Assembly: GCA_015075185.1 (NCBI GenBank)
Contig: JABTUW010000004.1
Coordinates: forward strand, 1,332,761-1,396,760
Reading direction: 5' to 3'
Source: Anaerolineales bacterium
Lineage (GTDB): Bacteria > Chloroflexota > Anaerolineae > 4572-78 > J111
Length of the DNA: 64,000 bases
Shown here: positions 48,622-56,792 of the stretch, piece after piece
How the letters are laid out: each line of letters begins with the position of its first letter
How positions within the stretch are numbered: position 1 is the first letter of the stretch
The notes under the pieces: generated by a model
The model's database searches: none
What the model was told of the DNA's origin: nothing
Seen by the model: the letters and a program-made list of their open reading frames with translations, nothing else
Made by a program: the position numbers and the translations under genes

Positions 48622-50040
48622 GTGTCAATCAACGCTAAATCCAAAATCTACGCCTATTTGACGCGTAGTCGAAAATCTAAAATCCTTATCCTCGGTTCAC
48701 TCTTACCATTACCCTACCTGGCTGCCTGGTGGTTAAGCGATCTGCGCCAGCACACGCTTGGCTTTGAAATCCTCTTTTTTGTGGCCTTTGCTCTCTATGC
48801 CGGGGCAATTGTTGTGGCGCTGCGCCAGGAGACCTGTTCAAGCGGTGAATTGATCGCTGCTTTTGCCCTGGCCGCGATTATGCAAGGCTGGCTCATTTAC
48901 ACCCTCCCAACCCTTTCCGATGATATGTACCGCTATATCTGGGATGGGCGTGTCCAGGCGCAGGGAATCAGTCCTTATCGCTATTCCCCCAAAGCACTGG
49001 AGTTGGCTCATTTGCGGGATGAAGTCGTTTGGCCGCACATCAATCGTAAGGCGTCTGTCACCATCTATCCACCTGCAACCGAGCTGACCTACGCCCTGTT
49101 GTGGCGCATCCGGCCGGACAATGTCCGTTGGTTTCAAATCGTGATGGCTGCAAGTGGCTTATTGGCCGGGGGACTGCTGATCGGTTTACTGCAAGCATTA
49201 GGACGTTCCCCCAGCCGGGTGCTGATTTATCTCTGGTCACCGCTACTGGTATTTGAAACAGCTCACGCCGCCCACGTGGATGGTCTCCTCTTGCCCCTGC
49301 TGGTGGGGGCCTGGTGGGCGCGGGTCAAGGAACGAGACAGCCTGGTCGGAGTCTTATTAGGGCTGGCCACGGCTATGAAGTTTTATCCGGCCCTGCTGGT
49401 GCCGGCGCTGTGGCGGCCGCAGCATCCGCAGGGGCGCTGGCGGCTGCCGGTCGCTTTTGGGGTCACAGTTTTGCTTACCTACCTGCCCTACCTGCTGCGC
49501 TATGGCGGTGAGGTCATCGGTTTTTTGCCCAAGTATCTGCGGGAGCAATTTAACATTGGACCGCTGGTCACCATGCTCCTTTCGTTTTTTAGCGGGTTGG
49601 ATTTAGAGGCCAAACAGAGCGTCGGCCTTTTGCTGCTGACCATCCTGGCCCTGCTCAGTCTGGCTATGGTCTTGCATCCGGCTAAGGACGGCGAAACGGC
49701 GCTGCGCCGGTGCATTTGGCTCATCGGCGCATACATTTTGCTGTCTTACAATCTGTTTTCGTGGTATCTATTGTGGTTGTTGCCCTTGCTGGCCCTTTTT
49801 GTCCAGCCGGGGCAGTGGTTCGGCTTTAGGGGCGACGCCTGGACGGGTTGGTGGCTCTTCAGCGGGTTGATTGCTTTATCCTACACCTTCTTCATTCACT
49901 GGAAACCCGTGCCTGCCGCTCAGTGGACCCAGTTTTGGCCGCTCTACCTGTTTTTGGCCATGGACCTGGCTCGCCGCTGGCAGGAAATTGATGTTTACCT
50001 AAAACGCCAGCCTAAACCGTTACCCCAAAGTGACCTTTAA
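48622..50040 (+). CDS. GT87-like membrane mannosyltransferase
   Basis: 472 residues with about ten helices, GTG start after AGGTGG. The first outside loop has the acidic motif LSDDMYRYIWDGRVQAQG followed by PYRYSP, characteristic of GT-C enzymes related to GT87 and PIG-M-like mannosyltransferases that use polyprenyl-phosphate sugars. VFETAHAAHVDGLLLPLLVG is another typical segment. It sits next to a second gene of the same kind (50063). Together they may extend a glycolipid on the outer side of the membrane. Confidence 0.8.
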   Translation: MSINAKSKIYAYLTRSRKSKILILGSLLPLPYLAAWWLSDLRQHTLGFEILFFVAFALYAGAIVVALRQETCSSGELIAAFALAAIMQGWLIYTLPTLSDDMYRYIWDGRVQAQGISPYRYSPKALELAHLRDEVVWPHINRKASVTIYPPATELTYALLWRIRPDNVRWFQIVMAASGLLAGGLLIGLLQALGRSPSRVLIYLWSPLLVFETAHAAHVDGLLLPLLVGAWWARVKERDSLVGVLLGLATAMKFYPALLVPALWRPQHPQGRWRLPVAFGVTVLLTYLPYLLRYGGEVIGFLPKYLREQFNIGPLVTMLLSFFSGLDLEAKQSVGLLLLTILALLSLAMVLHPAKDGETALRRCIWLIGAYILLSYNLFSWYLLWLLPLLALFVQPGQWFGFRGDAWTGWWLFSGLIALSYTFFIHWKPVPAAQWTQFWPLYLFLAMDLARRWQEIDVYLKRQPKPLPQSDL

Positions 50041-50062
50041 CCCTAATGAGTAAAGAGGTAAG

Positions 50063-51589
50063 ATGCGTTCGGATCTAAGAAGCTTTACCAGAGCCTTTTC
50101 ATGGCAGGGACAGCCTCCCAGGCTAGCGATCCAGAATCCAACCGCGATCATGGGGTTGGCTGGCTTAGCCGGGTTAAATCTGGCTATCTATTTAGGGGTT
50201 TTTGTGCTCCCATATTATCTATTTAACTGGTATCAGTACCCCCGGTTGAGCCTGCGCCCTTTTGCCCGGGACAACCCGGTGACGTTGGTGACGTTGGTCT
50301 GGGCTTTTCTGGTTCAGGGAGGGTTGTACTGGCTCGGCTGGCGGCTGGCCTTACAAGTGCGGGGCCGGGCGGCCTGGCTGGTTGTCCTGGGGAGTACGGT
50401 GGCGTTTTACCTGGCCCTGCTCTTTCTTTATCCCATTGATGCCGTTGACATTTTTGAAAATATCATGCACGCTCGCATTTCCAGCGTTTACGGCGCTAAT
50501 CCTTTTCTGAATGTAGCGCGGCAGTTTCCCGGCGATCCCTTTTATCCCTACCTTGTTTGGCGAAGCATACCCTCGGTCTACGGGCCACTCTGGGAGATGC
50601 TGGCCGCGGGAGTCGTCCGGCTGGCCGGAAATGATATCATCGCCAATGTGCTGGCTTTCAAGGTCTTGAATGGTCTCTTTTTAGCTATCAGCATTAGCCT
50701 GGTTGCGGCCATCCTCCGCCGGATGGCCCCGGAGCGAGCACTGGCCGGGGTAGTGCTGCTGGCCTGGAATCCGGTGGTGTTGTATGAAACCATCGGCAAC
50801 GGCCACAACGACATCGTCATGGCCGTCTGGCTGCTGGCCGCCGCCTGGGCCATCATTTCACAGCGTTATACTCTGGCAATTTTAGCCCTGGTGGTGGGCG
50901 CGTTGGTTAAATTTATACCTTTGCTCTTGATCCCGGTCGCCGGCCTGATTGCTCTCCGCACTTTATCTAACACTCGTGCCCGACTGCATTTCTTGGCCGT
51001 AACAACTCTTGCAGCCGCGGTCTTGATCGTGCTGGCTTATGGCCCCTACTGGCATGGTCTTGAAAGCCTGGCAGTTGTCCGGCGAGCCGAGTTTTTTACC
51101 TCCTCGCTGCCGGCCGTCATTTATGCCTGGCTCAAATTAACCTGGGACTTAAAGGATACTGCCTGGAAAATTGGCCTGGGGGCGGCCGGTATCACCGCCC
51201 TATTTGTCTTGTGGCAAAGCGATCAGGCGGCACAGGATCGCTCATGGCTCAACTTCAGTCGGGCCGCTTTCAAGATTTTGATGTTTTATCTACTGGTCAC
51301 TTGCCTTTGGTTTCAGCAGTGGTACGCTGTTTGGCCCCTGGCCATCGCCGCGCTGCTGCCGCCCGGCCCGCTGCCGCGCTTGGCGGTGCTGTTTAGCTTT
51401 GCCGCCACGTCCAAACATCTCGTTTTCGGTCCCCTGCTGTTTTGGGCGCAGCCCCCGCCGCCGCGTCTCTGGGCAGAGCTTTTCTTTGGCCCAGCCGTAT
51501 TAATGATCCCCTGGCTGTACGTTGGCCTGGCTCTCTGGTTGGGCAGGCAAACAAAAACTTCGAAAGATCAGCGCACGGGTGAGACCTGA
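50063..51589 (+). CDS. GT87-like membrane glycosyltransferase
   Basis: 508 residues with ten or more helices, ATG after GAGGTAAG. The loop motif YPIDAVDIFENIMHARISSV and GANPFLN follow the pattern of its neighbour; LLAWNPVVLYETIGNGHNDI is the conserved segment before the later helices. It is probably a GT-C enzyme that uses a polyprenyl-phosphate sugar. It is followed 35 bases later by the DUF2064 gene. Confidence 0.8.
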   Translation: MRSDLRSFTRAFSWQGQPPRLAIQNPTAIMGLAGLAGLNLAIYLGVFVLPYYLFNWYQYPRLSLRPFARDNPVTLVTLVWAFLVQGGLYWLGWRLALQVRGRAAWLVVLGSTVAFYLALLFLYPIDAVDIFENIMHARISSVYGANPFLNVARQFPGDPFYPYLVWRSIPSVYGPLWEMLAAGVVRLAGNDIIANVLAFKVLNGLFLAISISLVAAILRRMAPERALAGVVLLAWNPVVLYETIGNGHNDIVMAVWLLAAAWAIISQRYTLAILALVVGALVKFIPLLLIPVAGLIALRTLSNTRARLHFLAVTTLAAAVLIVLAYGPYWHGLESLAVVRRAEFFTSSLPAVIYAWLKLTWDLKDTAWKIGLGAAGITALFVLWQSDQAAQDRSWLNFSRAAFKILMFYLLVTCLWFQQWYAVWPLAIAALLPPGPLPRLAVLFSFAATSKHLVFGPLLFWAQPPPPRLWAELFFGPAVLMIPWLYVGLALWLGRQTKTSKDQRTGET

Positions 51590-51624
51590 ATTTCAAGAAC
51601 TTATCAAGGTAAAGGAAAATTTTA

Positions 51625-52332
51625 ATGACCCAACCCGACTCAGCTTTCAGCAAGGCGCTCCTGGTTGTCGCCAAGCGTCCGGCCCCCGGCCAGACCAAAA
51701 CCCGGCTCTGCCCGCCCCTTTCACCCGATCAGGCGGCGACCTTATACGACTGTTTCTTGCGTGATACGCTTGATTTAATCCGCCAGGTGCCCGGGGTCCA
51801 GCCGATCATCGCCTACCTGCCTGAGGCAGAGAAAGCTTACTTCGTCACCCTGGCCCCCGACTTTCAACTCCTGTTGCAAGAAGGCGCTGATCTCGGCGCC
51901 CGCCTGGACCACGCCCTGACCACCTATTTGCAGCTTGGCTTTACCAGCGCCGTAATTATGGACAGCGACAGTCCAACCCTACCCGCTACCTGCCTGATAG
52001 CTGCCTTCGAGGCCCTGGCGGAGGCCGATGTCGTCTTGGGGCCGTGCGACGATGGCGGTTATTATCTGATTGGACTAAATCGCCCCGCCCCGCGACTGCT
52101 GCGCGAAGTACAAATGAGCACGCCGCAGGTGGTTGCCGATACTCTCGCCCTGGCCGCCGAGGAAGGGCTGCGGGTTGAGCTGCTGCCAACCTGGTATGAT
52201 GTGGATGAGGCCACCGCGTTGGCTCGGCTAGCCGCCGAGTTAAGCCAGTCTCCAACGACGGTTGCCCGCCATACCCGCGCTTTTTTTGCGGCCAATGGAG
52301 AAATCGCGGCAGTGATTGAAAAAAGCTATTGA
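51625..52332 (+). CDS. DUF2064 glycosyltransferase (TIGR04282-like, arsenosugar-associated)
   Basis: 235 residues, ATG after AAAGGA. It shows LLVVAKRPAPGQTKTRLCPPL at the nucleotide site, IMDSDSPTLPATCLI for metal binding, and LGPCDDGGYYLIGLNRP. These match the DUF2064/TIGR04282 group, whose name comes from co-occurrence with arsenosugar biosynthesis genes, though many members sit elsewhere. It resembles CofC/MobA-like nucleotidyltransferases and could make an activated sugar or transfer one. It is followed by a GT2 gene 4 bases downstream, the usual pairing. Confidence 0.88.
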   Translation: MTQPDSAFSKALLVVAKRPAPGQTKTRLCPPLSPDQAATLYDCFLRDTLDLIRQVPGVQPIIAYLPEAEKAYFVTLAPDFQLLLQEGADLGARLDHALTTYLQLGFTSAVIMDSDSPTLPATCLIAAFEALAEADVVLGPCDDGGYYLIGLNRPAPRLLREVQMSTPQVVADTLALAAEEGLRVELLPTWYDVDEATALARLAAELSQSPTTVARHTRAFFAANGEIAAVIEKSY

Positions 52333-52336
52333 GGCA

Positions 52337-53032
52337 ATGGATCGTATAACAGTGATCATTCCGGCTTTAAACGAAGCCGGCAATATTCAGCGTCTGGTCC
52401 AGGAAGTCCTGGCCACCGCGCCAGTGCAGGTCATTGTGGTGGACAACGGCTCGACCGATACGACCGCCCAGGAGGCTCACGCAGCGGGCGCTCAGGTCGT
52501 CACTGAAGTCCGCCGGGGTTACGGCTACGCCTGTGCGGCGGGCGCAACTACGGCCCAAGAGGCCGATATCCTCGTTTTTTTAGATGGGGATTACAGTTTC
52601 CAGCCGAGTGAGTTGCCGCTTATCCTGGCTCCGCTACTAGCTGGCCAAGCCGACCTGGTGCTTGGCTCGCGCTACCGGGGGCAGATCGCGCCGGGGGCAA
52701 TGCCGCCGCATCAACGGTTTGGCAACTGGTTGGTGGCGCACTTGATGAATTGGCTCTATGGCCTGTCTCTAACTGATCTGGGACCGTACCGGGCCATCCG
52801 CCGTTCACTGCTGGAACAACTGGAGATGCGGGAAATGACCTTTGGTTGGCCCACCGAAATGATGACCAAAGCCGCTCGCCGGGGAGCGCGTCTGGTTGAA
52901 GTGCCGGTCAGTTATCATCAGCGTCAGGCAGGAAGTTCCAAAGTTAGCGGCACCGTACGGGGCACAATTTTAGCAACCTGGTTTATTTTGGGCGTTACCC
53001 TGCGCTATGCCTGGGGCCAGGCTAGGCGCTGA
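52337..53032 (+). CDS. Glycosyltransferase family 2 (polyprenyl-phosphate sugar synthase-like)
   Basis: ATG 52337 is preferred; it lies 4 bases after the previous stop with TTGAGG just before. The 231-residue protein has VIIPALNEAGNI, VVDNGSTDTT, VFLDGDYS (metal site), LGSRYRG and a QRFGNWLVAHLMN helix, as in DPM1-like GT2 proteins. It probably makes the polyprenyl-phosphate sugar used by the two membrane glycosyltransferases upstream. Its last 11 bases overlap the convergent regulator gene. Confidence 0.87.
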   Translation: MDRITVIIPALNEAGNIQRLVQEVLATAPVQVIVVDNGSTDTTAQEAHAAGAQVVTEVRRGYGYACAAGATTAQEADILVFLDGDYSFQPSELPLILAPLLAGQADLVLGSRYRGQIAPGAMPPHQRFGNWLVAHLMNWLYGLSLTDLGPYRAIRRSLLEQLEMREMTFGWPTEMMTKAARRGARLVEVPVSYHQRQAGSSKVSGTVRGTILATWFILGVTLRYAWGQARR

Positions 53033-53723
53033 CACGGGCAAATTTGTAGCCGACGCCCCAGACGGTGAGGAGATATTGAGGATTGGCCGGGTCGGCTTCT
53101 ATTTTTTCCCGCAGCCGGCGTACCAGCACCGTGACCGTCCCGCTATCGCCATAAAAATCGTAGCCCCAGACCTGGTCCAACAATTGATCCCGTGAAAAAA
53201 CCTGGCCGGGATGGCTGGCTAAAAACCAGAGCAGATCAAACTCTTTAACGGTGAGCGTCACCACTTGGCCTTTGACTGTGACCAAACGGGTAGTGGTGTC
53301 TATCCTCAAATCACCGGCCTGCATGGTAGCGAATTTTGTCTCTACTGCCATCGTGCCAGCGCGCCGCAGCACTACTTTGACCCTCACCACCAGTTCTTTG
53401 GGACTAAACGGCTTGACCACGTAATCATCAGCCCCTATTTCCAATCCGACGATTTTATCGGCTTCTTCACCGCGCGAAGTGAGCATGATAATGGGAATGT
53501 TGAAACGCTCGTGGATCAGGCGAGTGACTTCCAGGCCGTTCACTTTGGGCATCATGACATCCAGTACCACCAAGTCTGGCGGATTATGCTCGACTGCTTG
53601 GAGTGCCGTCTCACCGTCGTTCGCTGTCTCAACCTCAAACCCCTCTCGGCGCAAGTAAAGCTCGACCACATCACAAATTTGGGGTTCATCATCTACGACC
53701 AAAATGCGCTGCCTGGCTGCCAT
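53022..53723 (-). CDS. OmpR/PhoB-family response regulator
   Basis: 233 residues. Receiver: ILVVDDEPQICDVVELYLRR, VVLDVMMPKVNGLEV (phospho-Asp), LTSRGEEADKIVGLEIGADD, VKPFSPKEL. Winged-helix output: TLTVKEFDLLWFLASHPGQV and DQLLDQVWGYDFYGDSGTVTVLVRRLREK. No kinase lies beside it. Such proteins bind 11-base direct repeats; candidates with that spacing occur upstream of this gene (53801) and before four other units in the region, so it may be their regulator. The ribosome site is AGAGGTGA. Confidence 0.95.
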   Translation of the reverse strand: MAARQRILVVDDEPQICDVVELYLRREGFEVETANDGETALQAVEHNPPDLVVLDVMMPKVNGLEVTRLIHERFNIPIIMLTSRGEEADKIVGLEIGADDYVVKPFSPKELVVRVKVVLRRAGTMAVETKFATMQAGDLRIDTTTRLVTVKGQVVTLTVKEFDLLWFLASHPGQVFSRDQLLDQVWGYDFYGDSGTVTVLVRRLREKIEADPANPQYLLTVWGVGYKFARVSA

Positions 53724-53800
53724 CTTGCTGTCACCTCTCTTTTACCCACAGGTTAGATTTTATTATACCCCCAACCTCAAGGCCAGCCAACAGCCATATT

Positions 53801-53820
53801 TTGTAATCACTTTGCAATAA
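53801..53820. promoter_or_regulatory. 11-bp direct repeat between the regulator and the Rieske gene
   Basis: GTAA at 53803 and GCAA at 53814 are 11 bases apart, in the 150-base gap between the two divergent genes. From here a regulator could control both its own gene and the Rieske gene. A possible -10 (TATACT, 53830-53835) lies downstream on the plus strand. Confidence 0.45.
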
Positions 53821-53873
53821 TTTTGGCTTATACTGGCTACTACCCTCAAATTGAGGATTGAAGGAGCTAAGCT

Positions 53874-54248
53874 ATGAAAGTTTTCCTGTGCCCCGTCGAA
53901 GCGATTCCTGAAGGTGGAACGAAAACAGCCACTTTCTTTGAACGTGAGGTGATTGCACTTAAGGTGGAAGGGAAACTAAAGGTTTATCTCAATATTTGCC
54001 CGCATTTGGGCGGCTCCCTGCGTCGAGAGGGTCATAAGCTTATCTGCCAGAGTCACAATTCGGAATTTGATTGCCGTAACGGTCAATGCTTGGGCGGACC
54101 AGCCCATCCTCAATCACGACTGCTGTATATACCTACTTTTGTGGAAGGGGGCCTACTCACTTTTTCGGTGGACATTGATAACCCACAAGGTGACCTTTTT
54201 GCTCAGGTTTTACCTCTTTTGATCCGCCAAAACGACGACGTTCAGTAA
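53874..54248 (+). CDS. Rieske [2Fe-2S] ferredoxin-like protein
   Basis: 124 residues. The cluster ligands are visible as CPH (Cys42, His44) and CQSH (Cys58, His61), with NSEFDCRNGQCLGGPA as the loop after them, typical of soluble Rieske ferredoxins and NirD-like proteins. It would carry electrons to an oxygenase or reductase; no partner is adjacent. It starts after GGAGCTAAGC. No signal peptide is present, so it is cytoplasmic. Confidence 0.9.
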   Translation: MKVFLCPVEAIPEGGTKTATFFEREVIALKVEGKLKVYLNICPHLGGSLRREGHKLICQSHNSEFDCRNGQCLGGPAHPQSRLLYIPTFVEGGLLTFSVDIDNPQGDLFAQVLPLLIRQNDDVQ

Positions 54249-54390
54249 ACGTCCTCAGCGTTTTTCCATTTAGCTCCATTAAATCCCCGACCATTGAACC
54301 ATCCAACCTCATGAGTGCCAAGAAAAACTTGGCTGCTTAAGTGGCTGGACGCTTCTATTTTGTTCAACAAGCCCAAATTTTATGATTAAT

Positions 54391-54430
54391 CTGTAATTCT
54401 TTTGTAAGCCTTTTGCAACCCCTTCATAAG
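54391..54430 (+). promoter_or_regulatory. Four 11-bp direct repeats upstream of the SDR operon
   Basis: GTAA at 54393, GTAA at 54404, GCAA at 54415 and ATAA at 54426 follow each other at exactly 11 bases. This is the best of the five sites of this kind in the window. It precedes the stub at 54482 and, beyond it, the operon that starts at 54674. Confidence 0.6.
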
Positions 54431-54481
54431 AAATAGGCTCTACAATCTCACTAAGCTCATCAAACAGAAAGGAATCAGTTG

Positions 54482-54589
54482 ATGACGACAACTCAACAAT
54501 ATGACGCCATTATCATCGGGGCTGGCCAGGCCGGCGGCCCTTTCTCCACCACCCTGGCCCAGGCTGGGTGGAAAACGGCTGTGAGTTAA
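54482..54589 (+). pseudogene. N-terminal stub of a flavin disulphide reductase-like protein
   Basis: ATG 54482 begins 35 codons that read as the FAD site of a mercuric-reductase-like protein (YDAIIIGAGQAGGPFSTTLA, then QAGWKTAVS) and end in TAA. The rest of the enzyme is missing. It still sits behind a well-formed regulatory region, so a deletion has probably brought this promoter up to the SDR gene. Confidence 0.75.
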
Positions 54590-54673
54590 TTTAGACATCA
54601 GGCATTGTCAGGCTTGCTTGACGGCCTGAAACAAAAATCCAAACTATCAACAGAAATCATGGAGGATTAAACA

Positions 54674-55501
54674 ATGAAAGGTTTACAAGGGAAAAACGTG
54701 TTAGTCACGGGCAGCACCTCCGGCATCGGTCAGGCGATTGCCGTGCGCTTTGCCCAGGAAGGGGCCAATGTGGCTATCAACTACCGTTCCCGGCGCGAGG
54801 AAGCCGCACAAACTCACGCCCAGGTCCATGGCGACGACCCCATGCATGATTACATGGATGAAATGGAAGAGGCGGGCATCAATCATATCTTCGTTCAAGG
54901 GGATGTGTCGGTAGAAGCTGATGTGATCAAAATGGTTCAGGAGACGATTGAGAAACTCGGTGGGCTGGATATTTTGATTAACAACGCCGGCATTCAAATC
55001 CCCGGCAATTCCCATGAGCTGACCATAGACAGCTTTGACCGGGTGCTGGGGGTCAACTTGCGGGGGGCTTATCTGTGCGCCCGGGAAGCGATCAAGCATT
55101 TTCTGGCTCACGAAAAGCCGGGCGTGATCATTAATGTTTCCAGTGTGCATCAGGAAATTCCCAAGCCCCGCTTTCTGAGCTACTCCATCAGCAAGGGCGG
55201 GATGCAAAATATGACCCGCACCCTGGCCCTGGAATACGCTGGGCGAGGCATACGGGTCAACGGGATTGGGCCGGGGGCGACGATTACGCCGATCAACCGG
55301 GCCTGGGTTGACGACCCGGTCAAGAGCGCGATGGTGTTGGAGCATATTCCGCTGCAGCGAGCCGCCACATCGGAAGAGATGGCCGCGGTGACCGCCTTTT
55401 TATGCTCCGACGAAGCCGCTTATATCACCGGCCAAACGATTTTTGTAGATGGCGGTTTGACCCTCTTTGCCGATTTCCGCACGGCCTGGTCATCGGAATA
55501 A
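54674..55501 (+). CDS. Short-chain dehydrogenase/reductase (glucose 1-dehydrogenase-like)
   Basis: 275 residues, ATG after TGGAGGAT. Rossmann motif VTGSTSGIGQAIAVRFAQEG (TGxxxGIG), NNAG in LINNAGIQIPG, catalytic Ser in NVSSVHQEIP, YxxxK in SYSISKGGM, and a C-terminal YITGQTIFVDGGLTLF. This fits classical SDRs close to glucose/gluconate dehydrogenases. An additional segment (about 45-70, DDPMHDYMDEMEEAG) is unusual. First of a likely operon reaching the debranching enzyme. Confidence 0.9.
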   Translation: MKGLQGKNVLVTGSTSGIGQAIAVRFAQEGANVAINYRSRREEAAQTHAQVHGDDPMHDYMDEMEEAGINHIFVQGDVSVEADVIKMVQETIEKLGGLDILINNAGIQIPGNSHELTIDSFDRVLGVNLRGAYLCAREAIKHFLAHEKPGVIINVSSVHQEIPKPRFLSYSISKGGMQNMTRTLALEYAGRGIRVNGIGPGATITPINRAWVDDPVKSAMVLEHIPLQRAATSEEMAAVTAFLCSDEAAYITGQTIFVDGGLTLFADFRTAWSSE

Positions 55502-55530
55502 ATCTATTTTAGCCAAAGGAGAAACAGTCA

Positions 55531-55788
55531 ATGAAATTCCTGGCAAGCAACCGGATGAAACAAGTACCCAATGAAGAAGTGATGGCTCTATTCCCGGCGG
55601 AACAGGCCCGCGTGGCCGAGTTGATGGCACAAGGTGTTTTAGAGAACCTGTACGTGGCGGCTGATTTTTCTAAAGCCTGGCTGGTCTTACAGAGCGAGTC
55701 CTTGGAAAAAGCCCGGCAAGTGGTCGAGTCGCTGCCCTTACATAAGTTTTCGCACAGCGAGGTTACCCCGTTGTTCGAGCAGAGATAA
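55531..55788 (+). CDS. Muconolactone isomerase-like small protein
   Basis: 85 residues, ATG after AAAGGAGAA. MKFLASNRMKQ, then EQARVAELMAQGVLENLYVAAD, and SLPLHKFSHSEVTPL give the alpha-beta ferredoxin-like fold of muconolactone delta-isomerase and YciI-like proteins. It could be an isomerase or a small binding protein. It sits between the SDR and cyclase genes with short gaps, so it belongs to the same operon. Confidence 0.75.
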   Translation: MKFLASNRMKQVPNEEVMALFPAEQARVAELMAQGVLENLYVAADFSKAWLVLQSESLEKARQVVESLPLHKFSHSEVTPLFEQR

Positions 55789-55808
55789 TCTCTCATCAGG
55801 AGGCTTTT

Positions 55809-56714
55809 ATGACCCAGCAGACATGGTGGCCCTCCCCATATGGCCCGGATGATCAAATAGGGATGTTGAATGAAATCACCCCGCTCAAGGTGGCCGAAGC
55901 CGCTCGGTTGGTACAGAAGGGCCAGGTTTATGACCTGGGGCACGTATTGGACGAAAAGGTCCCGGCATTCCCCGGCCGCAGCTTTCGGCAGCATCTGACC
56001 ACCAGCGCCTATCTACTCAACCGCCGCCGGCCCGATGCCGGTCCAACGGGCTGGGGTGAGAACAATGTCAACTGGATTGTCGAGGTGGCCTCCAGTACCT
56101 CGCAACTGGGCACTCACCTGGATGCCCTCAATCATCTGCAAATCGGCGACCGCTTCTACAACGGCCATACTCTGACTGAATTGGCCGAAGAGTGGGGCAC
56201 CAATAAGCTGGGTATCGAGATGGTACCACAAATCATCACTCGTGGTATTCTGGCGGATGTTGCCGGACTGCACGGTGTGGAACGGTTGGAGAAAGGCTAT
56301 ATCATCTCGCTCGCCGACGTAACTGCCGCCCTCGACCGGCAAAAGGTACACGTTAAGCGTGGCGATGCCCTCTTGTTCCACACCGGCTGGGGCGATCTGT
56401 GGATGCGGGACAACGACACCTATCTCTCCGGCGAGCCGGGGCCGGGGCTCGAACTGGCCGCGTGGCTGGTCGAGCAGGGAGTGGCCTTGAGCGGCTGCGA
56501 TACCTGGAGTTACGGAGCCGTGCCGCCGGAAGATCCGGCGCTGCCCTTCGTCGTCCCGCAAACGTTGAATGTGCGGCATGGCCTGTTCATTGTGGAAAAT
56601 CTAGCTACCAGCGAACTGGCTGGGGACAAGGTCTACGAGTTCATGTTCATCTTAACTCATGCTAAAGTGCGTGGCGCGACCGGGGCCTGGGTGTCACCGG
56701 TGGCGGTGGTGTAA
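55809..56714 (+). CDS. Cyclase family protein (kynurenine formamidase-like)
   Basis: 301 residues, ATG after AGGAGGC. The metal-binding motif STSQLGTHLDALNHLQIG (HxDxxxH) is typical of the cyclase/KynB family of Zn/Mn-dependent amidases and lactonases; GVALSGCDTWSYGA is the second conserved part. Given its neighbours, hydrolysis of a sugar lactone is a possible role, but this is inference. Confidence 0.88.
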   Translation: MTQQTWWPSPYGPDDQIGMLNEITPLKVAEAARLVQKGQVYDLGHVLDEKVPAFPGRSFRQHLTTSAYLLNRRRPDAGPTGWGENNVNWIVEVASSTSQLGTHLDALNHLQIGDRFYNGHTLTELAEEWGTNKLGIEMVPQIITRGILADVAGLHGVERLEKGYIISLADVTAALDRQKVHVKRGDALLFHTGWGDLWMRDNDTYLSGEPGPGLELAAWLVEQGVALSGCDTWSYGAVPPEDPALPFVVPQTLNVRHGLFIVENLATSELAGDKVYEFMFILTHAKVRGATGAWVSPVAVV

Positions 56715-56716
56715 TA

Positions 56717-56759
56717 AAGGCGGAAGGTGGAAGGATGAAAGTTTTCCACCTTCCGCCTT
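56717..56759. repeat. Intergenic heptamer inverted repeat
   Basis: AAGGCGGAAGGTGGAA (56717) and its exact complement TTCCACCTTCCGCCTT (ending 56759) form a 16-pair hairpin with an 11-base loop. The arm consists of 7-base units GGCGGAA, GGTGGAA, GGATGAA, the same units found inside the ABC transporter gene (18735-18860). It follows the cyclase stop at once and might also act as a terminator or mRNA stabiliser. Confidence 0.85.
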
Positions 56760-56792
56760 CCAGTCAAAAGTTGATTTTCAAGGAGGTAAACG

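Noticed and set aside
54600..54636. Terminator between the reductase stub and the SDR gene
   Set aside because: TCAGGC...GCCTGA can pair, but there is no T-run and the inner stem is weak.
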